A program made the position numbers and the translations under genes. Positions 25,584-34,145 of a stretch of DNA of 64,000 nucleotides are shown here, piece by piece. Position 1 is the first letter of the stretch. Every line of letters begins with the position of its first letter. Location: contig NZ_JAHFZZ010000006.1 in assembly GCF_018603905.1 (NCBI RefSeq), forward strand, positions 186,001-250,000, read 5' to 3'. Under the pieces are notes generated by a model, which worked only from the letters and a program-made list of their open reading frames with translations, made no database searches and was not told where the DNA came from. The DNA is from Nonomuraea sp. NEAU-A123. GTDB taxonomy: Bacteria > Actinomycetota > Actinomycetes > Streptosporangiales > Streptosporangiaceae.

Positions 25584-26117
25584 TCAGTGTGACGCGCGGG
25601 CCTGCAGGAGGTCGGCCAGGAGGTGCAGCAGGGCCGCCGCCGTGGTCGCGGACGTGATGGCCTGCTCGCTGATCAGCCGCTGGATGCCCAGCACCGGCAG
25701 CCATTCGGCCCGTTCGTGAGCCTGGTCGCCGGTCGGCGCGGCGATGAAGGTGGCCTGGTAGGCGACGAAGATCACGTGGTCGCTGTCGGCGACGTCCTCG
25801 GCTGTGCGGACCCGGATCAGTGGCAGCAGGGGCCCGGGTCGCCAGCCGGTCTGCTCCTCCACCAGACGGGCCGCGGCCTGCTCGGGGTTTTCGTCCGGGC
25901 CGATCTCGCCGAGTGGGATCTCCCAGCCCCACGTGTCGGTGATGGGGCGGTGCCGCCACAGCAACAGCGCGCGCCCGTCACGGAAGACCACCGCTCCGGC
26001 GGCTTGCGGCGTGCGGATGAAGGGCTGCTCCACATGCTCTCCGTCGGTCAGTTCGAGGTCCACGACGCGGAGATCGACGCCGTTCGCCGCGTAGAGCAGC
26101 CTTTCCGACCGACGCAT
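25584..26117 (-). CDS. Nudix-fold protein with a degenerate Nudix box
   Basis: The 177-residue protein has the Nudix layout (AAGAVVFRDGRALLLWRHRP, then the box, then FVAYQATFIAAPTGDQAHER). The box reads GEIGPDENPEQAAARLVEEQ then TGW. Against Gx5Ex7REUxEExGU, the Glu after the Arg is Leu and the last of the Glu pair is Gln, so metal binding is probably weakened. It may be a ligand-binding or altered hydrolase. It converges on the TetR gene with a 28-bp gap and is divergent from a sigma factor gene. Fold likely, activity doubtful. Confidence 0.8.
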   Translation of the reverse strand: MRRSERLLYAANGVDLRVVDLELTDGEHVEQPFIRTPQAAGAVVFRDGRALLLWRHRPITDTWGWEIPLGEIGPDENPEQAAARLVEEQTGWRPGPLLPLIRVRTAEDVADSDHVIFVAYQATFIAAPTGDQAHERAEWLPVLGIQRLISEQAITSATTAAALLHLLADLLQARASH

Positions 26118-26275
26118 GGGATGCTCCTCACCGATTCGCCGGGGACTTGCTCCTTCGAGGATAGGCCGCCCAGCCGCCGAGGCGCGGTGATGGGCGGATT
26201 AGCCTGGGTAGATGCGGGGCACGGATCGGCCCGGATGTCATGGATGTCCCGACGTCTGACCGGAGGGAAGCGATC

Positions 26276-26914
26276 GTGAGGTCTTTCGCGGGCGGAGGGT
26301 TGCCCTCGGATGACGTCATTGTCCGGGCCCTCCGCGCGGGTGATGAGGCGATGTTCGCGGCGCTGCTCGACACCTGGTCCCGGGGCATGTTGCGAGTGGC
26401 CAGGTCCTACGTGTCCACCGACCACTCCGCGGAAGAGGTCGTCCAGGACACCTGGCTGGCGGTGATCGGCGGGATCGACGGCTTCGAGGGCCGTTCCTCG
26501 GTCAAGACGTGGATATTCCGCATCGTGGTCAACATGGCGAAGAAGCGCGGTGTCCGTGAGCGGCGCACGCTGCCGTGGAGCGCCTTCGAGGAAGACGGCG
26601 GCAACTCCGCGGGCCCGCACTTCGACCCGGTGCCGCCGGGCGGCTGGACGGATCCGCCCGCGGCATGGCCGACGCCTGAGGGGGAGGCGCTGGCCTCGGA
26701 GGTGCGTGGCATGATCGGCGAGATTCTGGCCAGGCTGCCGCCCCGGCAGCGCATCGTGATCACCCTGCGGGACGTGGAGGGATGCACCTCCGACGAGGTG
26801 TGCGAGATCCTGAAGATCTCCGCGGCCAACCAGCGGGTCCTGTTGCATCGCGCCCGCGTCGCGGTGCGCGGCTGGCTCGCGGACTATTTCGAGTCCGTGG
26901 GACAGCCGGACTAG
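26276..26914 (+). CDS. ECF-type RNA polymerase sigma factor
   Basis: The 212-residue protein has region 2 (MFAALLDTWSRGMLRVARSY, EEVVQDTWLAVIGGIDGFEG, SSVKTWIFRIVVNMAKKRG) and region 4 (ILARLPPRQRIVITLRDVEG, TSDEVCEILKISAANQRVLL, HRARVAVRGWL). A longer Pro/Gly-rich linker joins them. GTG 26276 is chosen because GGAGGG lies 8 nt upstream, while ATG 26240 has none. The next gene is a zinc-finger anti-sigma factor, so the pair probably forms a switch responding to redox or envelope stress. It lies upstream of the ergothioneine genes, but a regulatory link is only a possibility. Confidence 0.9.
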   Translation: MRSFAGGGLPSDDVIVRALRAGDEAMFAALLDTWSRGMLRVARSYVSTDHSAEEVVQDTWLAVIGGIDGFEGRSSVKTWIFRIVVNMAKKRGVRERRTLPWSAFEEDGGNSAGPHFDPVPPGGWTDPPAAWPTPEGEALASEVRGMIGEILARLPPRQRIVITLRDVEGCTSDEVCEILKISAANQRVLLHRARVAVRGWLADYFESVGQPD

Positions 26915-26982
26915 CTCCTTCCGCTCCGCGCAGCGGCACAATAGGTGAAACGGTTCATCCAGGAGACAAGGCGGTCGGCGTC

Positions 26983-27222
26983 GTGAAGCGCTTCACATGC
27001 GACGAGCTGGTGGATCTCATCACCGCCTACCTTGACGACGCGCTCGATCCGACCGAGCGCGAGGGCGTGCGCGCGCACCTGGCCTGTTGCCAGGGGTGTA
27101 GCCGCTACTTCGAACAGTTCCGCGCGACCATCGTCGCCTTAGGCGACCCGCCCCCGGAGAAACTCCCCATCGACGTGCGCGACCGGCTCATGTCCGCGTT
27201 TCGCGAGCGGCGGCCGTCATAA
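26983..27222 (+). CDS. zf-HC2 anti-sigma factor
   Basis: The 79-residue protein starts MKRFTCDELVDLITAYLDDA and contains RAHLACCQGCSRYF, the H-x3-C-x2-C zinc motif of ZAS anti-sigma factors such as RsrA-like proteins. It lacks a transmembrane segment, so it is cytosolic. It follows the ECF sigma gene by 68 bp and most likely sequesters that sigma factor. The GTG is the first usable in-frame start; the nearest AGGAG is about 16 nt upstream, so translation initiation may be weak. Confidence 0.88.
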   Translation: MKRFTCDELVDLITAYLDDALDPTEREGVRAHLACCQGCSRYFEQFRATIVALGDPPPEKLPIDVRDRLMSAFRERRPS

Positions 27223-27385
27223 GGCCCTCCAGGTGACGTAGCGGCCGGTCACGCCGCATCCGATATCCGAAAAATCCGTCTGTAACGCTTGCGCCCTTCG
27301 CGGGTCTGTAGATGGGGACGCCGTTGCCTGCGGCGGATCGCTGGACGCGGACCATCAAGACCCATGCGCCATGCGAGGGGGGCCG

Positions 27386-28591
27386 ATGATCGGGCTTACA
27401 GCCGAGAGTACGCCGCTGCGGGACGCCTCAGCGGTGGCGGACTTCGCGCGTCGCTGCTTCCGTCCCGCCGCCGCGGACCGGGTGGGCGTGGAGCTGGAAT
27501 TCCTGATCTTCGACCGTACGGCGGCGGCCCGGCAGGTCCCGCTGGCCAGGATCGAGCGGGCCCTGCCCGAACTGCCCGGCGGCAGCCAGGTGACCTTCGA
27601 ACCGGGCGGACAGCTCGAACTCTCCGGCCCGGCGGGCCCGCTGGCGGAGGCGCTGGCCCGCCTGGAAGGCGACGTGGCCGCCGTACGCGCCGCCCTGCGA
27701 GCGTCAGGGCTGGTGCTGGGCGGAGTCGGCCTCGATCCGGTACGCCCGGCCCGCCGCCAGCTACGTCTGCCCCGATACGACGCGATGGCCGAGTTCCTCG
27801 GCGTGCCGTACGGACAACTCATGATGTGCTCGACCGCGTCGATCCAGGTCAACCTGGACCTGGGCGAGCGGCCGGCGGCGCGCTGGGATCGGGCGCACGC
27901 GCTCGGCCCCGTGCTGATGGCCGCCTTCGCCAACTCGCCGCTGAGCGATGGTCGGCCGTGCGGCTGGATGTCGGGCCGCCAGGCCGTCTGGGATCACCTC
28001 GACCCCACCAGAACCTCACCCGTGCCCGCCTCGGGCGATCCGGCCGCGGACTGGGCCGAATACCTGATGGATGCCCGGCTCATGCTGGTGCGAGAGGGGG
28101 AGCAGAGCTATCGCCCGGTCCGTGACGGCTCCACGTTCCGCGACTGGCTGACGGCCGACGGCGGGCGACGGCCCACCGCCGAGGACCTGGCCTACCACGC
28201 CACGACACTGTTTCCACCGGTGCGGCCCCGGGGTTGGCTGGAGATCCGCTATCTCGACGCCCAGCACCCGGCGATCTGGCCGGTCTGTGTGGCCGTGACC
28301 CATGCCCTCGTCATGGACGATCGCGCCGCCGACGCCGCGATGGCCGCGGCGGAGCCGTACCGCGGGCTGTGGGGGGTGGCGGCGCGATGCGGACTGGCCG
28401 ACCCGCACCTGCGCCGGGTCGCCGAGGTGTGCTTCCGCGCCGCGCTGGAGGCGCTGCCGCGTTGCGGCGCGGGTCCCGGCCTGGTCGGCGAGGTGGCCGC
28501 GTTCGCCGACCGGCACGTGAGCACGGGCCGCTCACCGGCGTCCGACCTGCTGGATATCCCGAACTGGCCGAGCGATGAGGGATGGGAATGA
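27386..28591 (+). CDS. egtA: Glutamate-cysteine ligase EgtA
   Basis: The 401-residue enzyme makes gamma-glutamylcysteine, the sulfur donor of actinobacterial ergothioneine synthesis. It has the GCS2-family features VGVELEFLIFDRT, TFEPGGQLELSGP, MMCSTASIQVNLD and RGWLEIRYLDAQ. ATG 27386 is preceded by a strong GAGGGGGG, preferred over ATG 27371. Its stop overlaps the egtB start (ATGA). It is the first gene of a five-gene egtABCDE run. Confidence 0.93.
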   Translation: MIGLTAESTPLRDASAVADFARRCFRPAAADRVGVELEFLIFDRTAAARQVPLARIERALPELPGGSQVTFEPGGQLELSGPAGPLAEALARLEGDVAAVRAALRASGLVLGGVGLDPVRPARRQLRLPRYDAMAEFLGVPYGQLMMCSTASIQVNLDLGERPAARWDRAHALGPVLMAAFANSPLSDGRPCGWMSGRQAVWDHLDPTRTSPVPASGDPAADWAEYLMDARLMLVREGEQSYRPVRDGSTFRDWLTADGGRRPTAEDLAYHATTLFPPVRPRGWLEIRYLDAQHPAIWPVCVAVTHALVMDDRAADAAMAAAEPYRGLWGVAARCGLADPHLRRVAEVCFRAALEALPRCGAGPGLVGEVAAFADRHVSTGRSPASDLLDIPNWPSDEGWE

Positions 28592-29880
28592 ACGACTTCA
28601 AGGAACGCATCGCGGCCGAGCTCATCGCGGTGCGCGACCGGTCACTCACCTACACGGCGGCGGAGGACGACCTGCTGGTACGCCAGCACTCCCAGCTGAT
28701 GTCGCCACTGGTGTGGGACCTGGCGCACGTGGGCAACTACGAGGAGCTCTGGGTGCTGCGCGAGGCCGGCGGCATCGACCCGCTCCGGCCCGAGATCGAC
28801 GACATCTACGACGCGTTCAAGACACCGCGCAAGGACCGCCCCAGCCTGCCCTTCCTGGGTCCGGCCGAGGCCCGCCGCTACATCGAGGGCGTACGCGGGC
28901 GGGTGCTCGACGTCCTCGACGCGATCGACCTGGACGGACCGGCCCCGCTGCACCGCGACGGCTTCGTGTTCGGCCTGGTGATCCAGCACGAGCATCAGCA
29001 CGACGAGACCATGCTCGCCACCCTGCAACTGTCCGGGCAACCCGGGCTGGTGCGCGACGGCGATCTTCCACGGGGCCGGAGCGAGGGGCCGGAAGAGGTC
29101 TTCGTGCCCGCGGGCTCCTTCCTCATGGGCACCGACACCCTGCCCTGGGCTTACGACAACGAACGGCCGGCCCACCGGGTGGACCTGCCCGCGTACTGGA
29201 TCGACCGGCTGCCCGTGGGCAACCGCGCCTACCAGGCGTTCATCGAGGACGGCGGCTATGAGGACGCGCGCTGGTGGTCGGCGGAGGGCTGGCAGTGGAG
29301 GCAGCGGAGCGGGGTCTTCGCCCCGCTGTTCTGGGCCAGGGACGGCGGCGCCTGGTGGCGTACCCGCTTCGGCCGTACCGAGCCGGTCCCGATGGACGAG
29401 CCGGTCCAGCACGTGAGCTGGTACGAGGCCGACGCCTACGCCCGCTGGGCGGGCAAACGGCTCCCTACCGAGGCCGAATGGGAGAAGGCCTGCGGCTGGG
29501 ACCCTCGGGCCGAGAAAGCGCACAGGTACCCATGGGGTGAGGACGCCCCAGGCCCCGACCGGGCGAACCTCGGGCACCGCGCCGCCCATCCCGCGCCGCT
29601 GGGCGCCTACCCGGCCGGGGCCGGCGCCTACGGGGCCGAGCAGATGGTGGGTGACGTCTGGGAGTGGACGGCCTCCTGGTTCCAGCCCTATCCCGGTTTC
29701 CGCACTTTTCCGTACAAGGAGTACAGCGAGGTGTTCTTCGGCCAGGAGTACCGGGTGCTGCGCGGCGGCTCCTGGGCGGCCGATCCGGCGGCGGTGCGGA
29801 CCACGTTCAGGAACTGGGACTACCCGATCCGCCGGCAGATCTTCACCGGCTTCCGCTGTGCCCGTTCGGAGCCGGCCTGA
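28588..29880 (+). CDS. egtB: Hercynylcysteine sulfoxide synthase EgtB
   Basis: The 430-residue non-haem iron enzyme joins gamma-glutamylcysteine to hercynine with oxygen. The N-terminal DinB-like domain supplies the iron ligands (WDLAHVGNYEE and IQHEHQHDETM). The C-terminal FGE-sulfatase/C-type lectin domain begins at VFVPAGSFLMGTDTLPWAYD and holds KRLPTEAEWEKACGW and GDVWEWTASWF, ending RTTFRNWDYPIRRQIFTGFR. ATG 28588 overlaps the egtA stop and has GAGGG 6 nt upstream. Length and motifs are normal. Confidence 0.95.
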   Translation: MNDFKERIAAELIAVRDRSLTYTAAEDDLLVRQHSQLMSPLVWDLAHVGNYEELWVLREAGGIDPLRPEIDDIYDAFKTPRKDRPSLPFLGPAEARRYIEGVRGRVLDVLDAIDLDGPAPLHRDGFVFGLVIQHEHQHDETMLATLQLSGQPGLVRDGDLPRGRSEGPEEVFVPAGSFLMGTDTLPWAYDNERPAHRVDLPAYWIDRLPVGNRAYQAFIEDGGYEDARWWSAEGWQWRQRSGVFAPLFWARDGGAWWRTRFGRTEPVPMDEPVQHVSWYEADAYARWAGKRLPTEAEWEKACGWDPRAEKAHRYPWGEDAPGPDRANLGHRAAHPAPLGAYPAGAGAYGAEQMVGDVWEWTASWFQPYPGFRTFPYKEYSEVFFGQEYRVLRGGSWAADPAAVRTTFRNWDYPIRRQIFTGFRCARSEPA

Positions 29881-30587
29881 TGTGCAGGCACGCGGCCTGG
29901 CTGGGCGCCGCCCGCTCGCTCACCCGGCTCATTCACGAGCCGGAACATGGCCTGTTGAAACAGTCGTACGCGCCGCGGCGGCAGCGCCACGGCATGATCA
30001 ACGCCGACGGGTACGGCATGGGCTGGTACGAACAGAGTCGTGCGGACCCGGTGCGTTATCGCCGTTCCGTGCCCATCTGGACCGACGCCAACCTGCCCGG
30101 GCTTGCGCGGATCGCCCGCTCGACCTGCCTGCTGGCGGCCGTGCGCTCGGCCACCGTCGGCATGCCGATCGAGGAGAGCGCCACCCCGCCGTTCACCGAC
30201 GGGCGGTGGCTGCTCAGCCACAACGGCCGCGTCGCGCGGGACGCGGTCAGGGACCTGGCCGACGACGCCGAGAGCGCGTGTGACGCCGCCTGGGTCGCCG
30301 CCGCCGTGTTCCAGCGCGGGCACTCCGGGCTCGGCCTGGGCGAGGCGCTCGCCGAGGTGGTCGTCCACGCCGGGGAGAAGGACCCCGGCGCCCGCCTGAA
30401 CCTGCTCGCCTGCGACGGCGCGTCGATCGCCGCCACCGTCTGGGGCGACACCCTCTTCCATCACCGACTTCACGACGGCGTGCTCGTGGCCAGCGAGCCG
30501 CTCGACGACCTGCCCGGATGGCAGGCGGTACCCGAGCGCAGCCTGCTGACCGTCACCCGCGACGACGTACACGTCCAGCCGTTGTAA
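29880..30587 (+). CDS. egtC: Gamma-glutamyl hercynylcysteine sulfoxide amidohydrolase EgtC
   Basis: The 235-residue class II glutamine amidotransferase removes the glutamyl group from the EgtB product. Its catalytic Cys2 is exposed in the start MCRHAAWLGA, and HGMINADGYGMGWYE and WLLSHNGRV are family motifs. The ATG shares one base with the egtB stop codon. Normal length. Confidence 0.94.
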   Translation: MCRHAAWLGAARSLTRLIHEPEHGLLKQSYAPRRQRHGMINADGYGMGWYEQSRADPVRYRRSVPIWTDANLPGLARIARSTCLLAAVRSATVGMPIEESATPPFTDGRWLLSHNGRVARDAVRDLADDAESACDAAWVAAAVFQRGHSGLGLGEALAEVVVHAGEKDPGARLNLLACDGASIAATVWGDTLFHHRLHDGVLVASEPLDDLPGWQAVPERSLLTVTRDDVHVQPL

Positions 30588-30605
30588 TCCACTCGGGGAG
30601 GCCTC

Positions 30606-31574
30606 ATGCCCGTCAGCCAGTCCACCGTGCATGTGATCAACCATCTTGACCGCGGCTATCTACGCCAGGCACTCGAACACGACGTCAGGACCGGGTTGAC
30701 GGCTGTCCCCAAGTGGCTGCCGCCCAAGTGGTTCTACGACGCGGCGGGCAGCGAGTTGTTCTCCCGCATCACCCGGTTGCCCGAGTACTACCCGACCCGG
30801 CGCGAGCTCGCCATCCTGCGCGCGCGGGCCGCGGACCTGGCCGCCGCCAGCGGTGCGGACACGCTGGTCGAGCTGGGCTCGGGTACCAGCGAGAAGACCG
30901 TCCTGCTGCTCGAGGCGCTCGCCGCGCGCGTCTACACGCCGGTGGACGTCGACGCGGTCACCCTGTCGGCGGCGGCGCACCGGCTGGCCGGGCGCTTCCC
31001 CGGGCTGCGGGTGCGGGCGGTGTGCGCCGACTTCGAGCGCCATCTGGCGTTGCTGCCGCGTACCGGGCGGCGGATGGTGGCCTTCCTCGGCGGCACGATC
31101 GGGAACCTCGAACCTGCCGCCCGCGCGGTGTTCTTGAAAGACCTGCGGGCCACGCTCCGGCCCGGGGACACGTTCCTGCTCGGGGCGGACCTGGTGAAGG
31201 ACACCAGGCGGCTGGTCGCGGCCTACGACGATGCGGCCGGGGTGACGGCCGCCTTCAACAGGAACGTGCTGCGGGTGATCAACCGGGAGCTGGACGCGGA
31301 CTTCGACCCGGAGGCGTTCGAGCACGTGGCGCTGTACGACGAGCGGCACGAGTGGATCGAGATGCGGCTGCGGGCAAGCCGGGACATGCGGGTGCGGATC
31401 GGCGGGCTGGGGCTGGTCGCCGACTTCGTGGCGGGGGAGGAGGTGCGGACCGAGATCAGCGCCAAGTTCCGGCCGGAGGGACTGCGGGCGGAGCTCGCGG
31501 ACGCGGGGTTCGAGGTGCGTCGTCGCTATACGGACCCGGCTGGGGACTTCACCCTGATCCTGGCCGAGGCGTGA
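30606..31574 (+). CDS. egtD: L-histidine N-alpha-methyltransferase EgtD
   Basis: The 322-residue enzyme trimethylates histidine to hercynine using SAM. It has [28 protein letters not shown], the SAM loop [22 protein letters not shown] and [20 protein letters not shown], all characteristic of EgtD. The ATG has CGGGGAGG 7 nt upstream. The next gene overlaps the stop codon. Confidence 0.95.
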   Translation: MPVSQSTVHVINHLDRGYLRQALEHDVRTGLTAVPKWLPPKWFYDAAGSELFSRITRLPEYYPTRRELAILRARAADLAAASGADTLVELGSGTSEKTVLLLEALAARVYTPVDVDAVTLSAAAHRLAGRFPGLRVRAVCADFERHLALLPRTGRRMVAFLGGTIGNLEPAARAVFLKDLRATLRPGDTFLLGADLVKDTRRLVAAYDDAAGVTAAFNRNVLRVINRELDADFDPEAFEHVALYDERHEWIEMRLRASRDMRVRIGGLGLVADFVAGEEVRTEISAKFRPEGLRAELADAGFEVRRRYTDPAGDFTLILAEA

Positions 31575-32689
31575 GCGTTGGCACCCTGTGGCGGGCTGGG
31601 CGCAGCGAGGTGCCGCCCGGGCATCTCGACGCGGCCGGGTGCAACGTGCCCAGCGACCGGGTGCTCGACGCGGTCGTGGCGCAGCTACGGCTGGAACGGC
31701 AGCGCGGCGGCTACGCGGCCGTCCCGGACCTGACCGCGGCGAAGTCGGCTCTGGCCGAGCTGGTCGGCGCCGGTCCGGCGGACGTGGCCTTCCTGGAGAG
31801 CGGGACAGCGGCGATGGCGGCGCTGCTGGGCGGCTGGCGGCTCGCACCGGGCAGCAGCGTCGGCTACACACGCACCGAGTACGGCAGCACGCTGATGCTG
31901 CTGCGCCGCCTCGCCGAACAGCGGGACTGGAAGCTCCTCGAACTGCCCGTGGACGACGACGGCCGCCTCGAGCTGGACGGCCTGCGGGCCGGGCTGGCCC
32001 TGATGATCCTCTCCCACATCGGCTCCCACCGCGGCGTCGTGCAACCGGCGGCGGAGATCGGGGCGCGGTGCCGCGCGGCGGGGATCCCTCTCGTGCTGGA
32101 CGTCTGCCAGTCGCTCGGGCACGTGGAGGTGCGCGGGGCGGGCGCGAGCGCGTACGTGGGGACCTCGCGCAAGTGGCTGGCCGGGCCGCGCGGCGTCGGC
32201 TTCCTGATCGTGCCCGACCTCACCCCCGCCATGGACGCCGCGGCCCCCACCCTCGGGGGGCACCTCTGGAACGAACCGTTACCGCTGCCACTGCCCGGCG
32301 CGGTGCGGTATGAGAGCTCGGAGGGAGCGATCGCGGCCCGGGTCGGGCTCGGCGTGGCCGTACTCGAGCAGCACGCGCTCGGCCCGTCCACGGTGCAAGC
32401 GGCTCTGGCCGACCTCGGTCGTACGGCACGCGGCCTGCTCGACGGGGCCGGGGGCTGGCGCGTGGCCGAACCGCTCGACGAGCCGTCCGCCCTCGTCACG
32501 CTCAGGCCCCCGCCGAGCGACACGGCCGAGCACGCCGCCGCCCGGGCGGCGGAGGCATCCCTGCTGGTCAGCGTCGTGCCGACCAGCCGGGCACCGTTGG
32601 ACCTGCGCGAGCCCGTGCTTCGCGTCTCCCCACCGCTCGGCACATCTATGGAGACCTTGCACACCCTGGCCCGCGTCCTCGCCCGCTGA
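31571..32689 (+). CDS. egtE: Ergothioneine beta-lyase EgtE
   Basis: The 372-residue PLP enzyme of the aminotransferase class V fold cleaves hercynylcysteine sulfoxide to ergothioneine. The PLP Lys lies in [20 protein letters not shown], and [14 protein letters not shown] carries the Asp that contacts the cofactor nitrogen. The GTG start overlaps the egtD stop (GTGA). It ends 4 bp before the convergent carboxyltransferase gene, closing the ergothioneine cluster. Confidence 0.9.
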   Translation: MSVGTLWRAGRSEVPPGHLDAAGCNVPSDRVLDAVVAQLRLERQRGGYAAVPDLTAAKSALAELVGAGPADVAFLESGTAAMAALLGGWRLAPGSSVGYTRTEYGSTLMLLRRLAEQRDWKLLELPVDDDGRLELDGLRAGLALMILSHIGSHRGVVQPAAEIGARCRAAGIPLVLDVCQSLGHVEVRGAGASAYVGTSRKWLAGPRGVGFLIVPDLTPAMDAAAPTLGGHLWNEPLPLPLPGAVRYESSEGAIAARVGLGVAVLEQHALGPSTVQAALADLGRTARGLLDGAGGWRVAEPLDEPSALVTLRPPPSDTAEHAAARAAEASLLVSVVPTSRAPLDLREPVLRVSPPLGTSMETLHTLARVLAR

Positions 32690-32693
32690 CGCC

Positions 32694-34145
32694 TCAGCTC
32701 CGCTGACGGTGTGCGGTGAGCTGCTGGAGCAGCTGCGCCCCGATCGCCGCGGACACTCTCCGGCAGAAGTCCTCGGGGTTCTCGTGCGCGGGAACGGGTT
32801 CGGGCACGACTGCCTGCACCACCCCGTCCGTCAGCAGCTCGTGGGAGCCGACACGCTGCCTGCGTGCCATGTCGGCCGCCAGCCGGGTGCTGCCGTGCAG
32901 GATCACGCTCGCGCCCTCTGGTGGCAGGGGCGCGAGCCACGCGTGCTCGGCGGCGATGCGCGCTCGGCTGGGGAGAAGGGCGAGGGCGCCGCCACCGCAG
33001 CCCTCTCCCAGGAGTACCGACACGGATGGCACGGTGAGCTGGACGAGGTCGGCCAGGCAGCGGGCGATCTCGCCGGCGAGAGCCCGCTCCTCCGCCTCTG
33101 CCGAGAGCTCGGCTCCGGGGGTGTCGACGACGCAGACCAGCGGGCGCCCCAACTGCTGGGCGAGACGCATGCCGCGGCGCGCGGCACGCAGGTCACCGGG
33201 GCCGAGCGGGCCTTCGCGAGCCTGAGCGCGCCGGTCCTGACCGATCACGACGCACGCGACCCCCTGGAAGGACGCCAGGGCACACACCATGCCCTGGCCG
33301 GGCTCACCCGCGCCCGTCCCCGACAAGGCGACGACATCGCCGGCCCCGACGCGCAACAGCTCACGGACTCCTGGCCGGTCAGGGTGCCGGCTGAGCCGAA
33401 TGGAGTCCCAGGGATCCCTCGCCAGCGCCACCACGGCGGTGTCGAGGGTGACGTCCGTAGCTCTGACCAGTGGCCCGGCCAGCAGGGTGAGTGCCCTCGG
33501 GGCGACGTCGGCGAGCTGGTCGGCGGTCACGACCGCGTCGATGACGCCCTTGGCGACCAGATTCTCGGCCACTTGGACACCGTCGGGAAACGGCCGCCCG
33601 TTGAGTGCCTCGTAGACCGAGGGCCCCAGGAAGCCGACCAAGGCGCCCGGCTCCGCCACGGTGACGTGCCCGAGCGACCCCCACGACGCGAACACCCCTC
33701 CGGTGGTGGGGTGTCGCAGATACACCAGGTACGGCAGGCCGGCCGCCTTGTGCTCGACGACGGCCCGGGAGATGTCCACCATCGTGACGAAGGCCGGGGT
33801 GCCTTCCTGCATCCGGGTGCCGCCGGAGGAGGGCGCGGCGATGAGGGGCAACCGCTCGGCCGTCGCGCGGCGCACGGCCGTCACGATGCGCTCGGCCGCG
33901 TCACGACCGATCGACCCGCCGAGGAAGCGGAACTCGCTCACGACGAGTGCCACGTCGTGACCCCCGATCCTGGCTCGGCCGGTGACGACGGCCTCGTCCG
34001 TTCCGGAACGTTCCCGGGCCTTGAACAGTGCCTTCTCGTACTCGGGATCCCGGTCGACGGGTACGACGGGCACGTCCCACGACTGCCAGGAGCCCGGGTC
34101 GACGTTCGCCTCGATCACCTCGAGGGCACCCGGCCGATGCGTCAC
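32694..34145 (-). CDS. Acyl-CoA carboxyltransferase, beta-alpha fusion
   Basis: The 483-residue protein joins an AccD-like half (VVSEFRFLGGSIGRDAAERI, APSSGGTRMQEGTPAFVTM) to an AccA-like half (QLGRPLVCVVDTPGAELSAE, VLLGEGCGGGALALLP). The N-terminal zinc finger of AccD is missing. Such fusions transfer carboxyl groups between carboxybiotin and acyl-CoA, or work in malonyl-type decarboxylases. No biotin carboxylase or biotin carrier gene is nearby, so it must borrow one or act as a decarboxylase subunit. It is the last gene of the minus-strand catabolic operon and overlaps the CoA-transferase gene (GTGA). Confidence 0.82.
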   Translation of the reverse strand: MTHRPGALEVIEANVDPGSWQSWDVPVVPVDRDPEYEKALFKARERSGTDEAVVTGRARIGGHDVALVVSEFRFLGGSIGRDAAERIVTAVRRATAERLPLIAAPSSGGTRMQEGTPAFVTMVDISRAVVEHKAAGLPYLVYLRHPTTGGVFASWGSLGHVTVAEPGALVGFLGPSVYEALNGRPFPDGVQVAENLVAKGVIDAVVTADQLADVAPRALTLLAGPLVRATDVTLDTAVVALARDPWDSIRLSRHPDRPGVRELLRVGAGDVVALSGTGAGEPGQGMVCALASFQGVACVVIGQDRRAQAREGPLGPGDLRAARRGMRLAQQLGRPLVCVVDTPGAELSAEAEERALAGEIARCLADLVQLTVPSVSVLLGEGCGGGALALLPSRARIAAEHAWLAPLPPEGASVILHGSTRLAADMARRQRVGSHELLTDGVVQAVVPEPVPAHENPEDFCRRVSAAIGAQLLQQLTAHRQRS

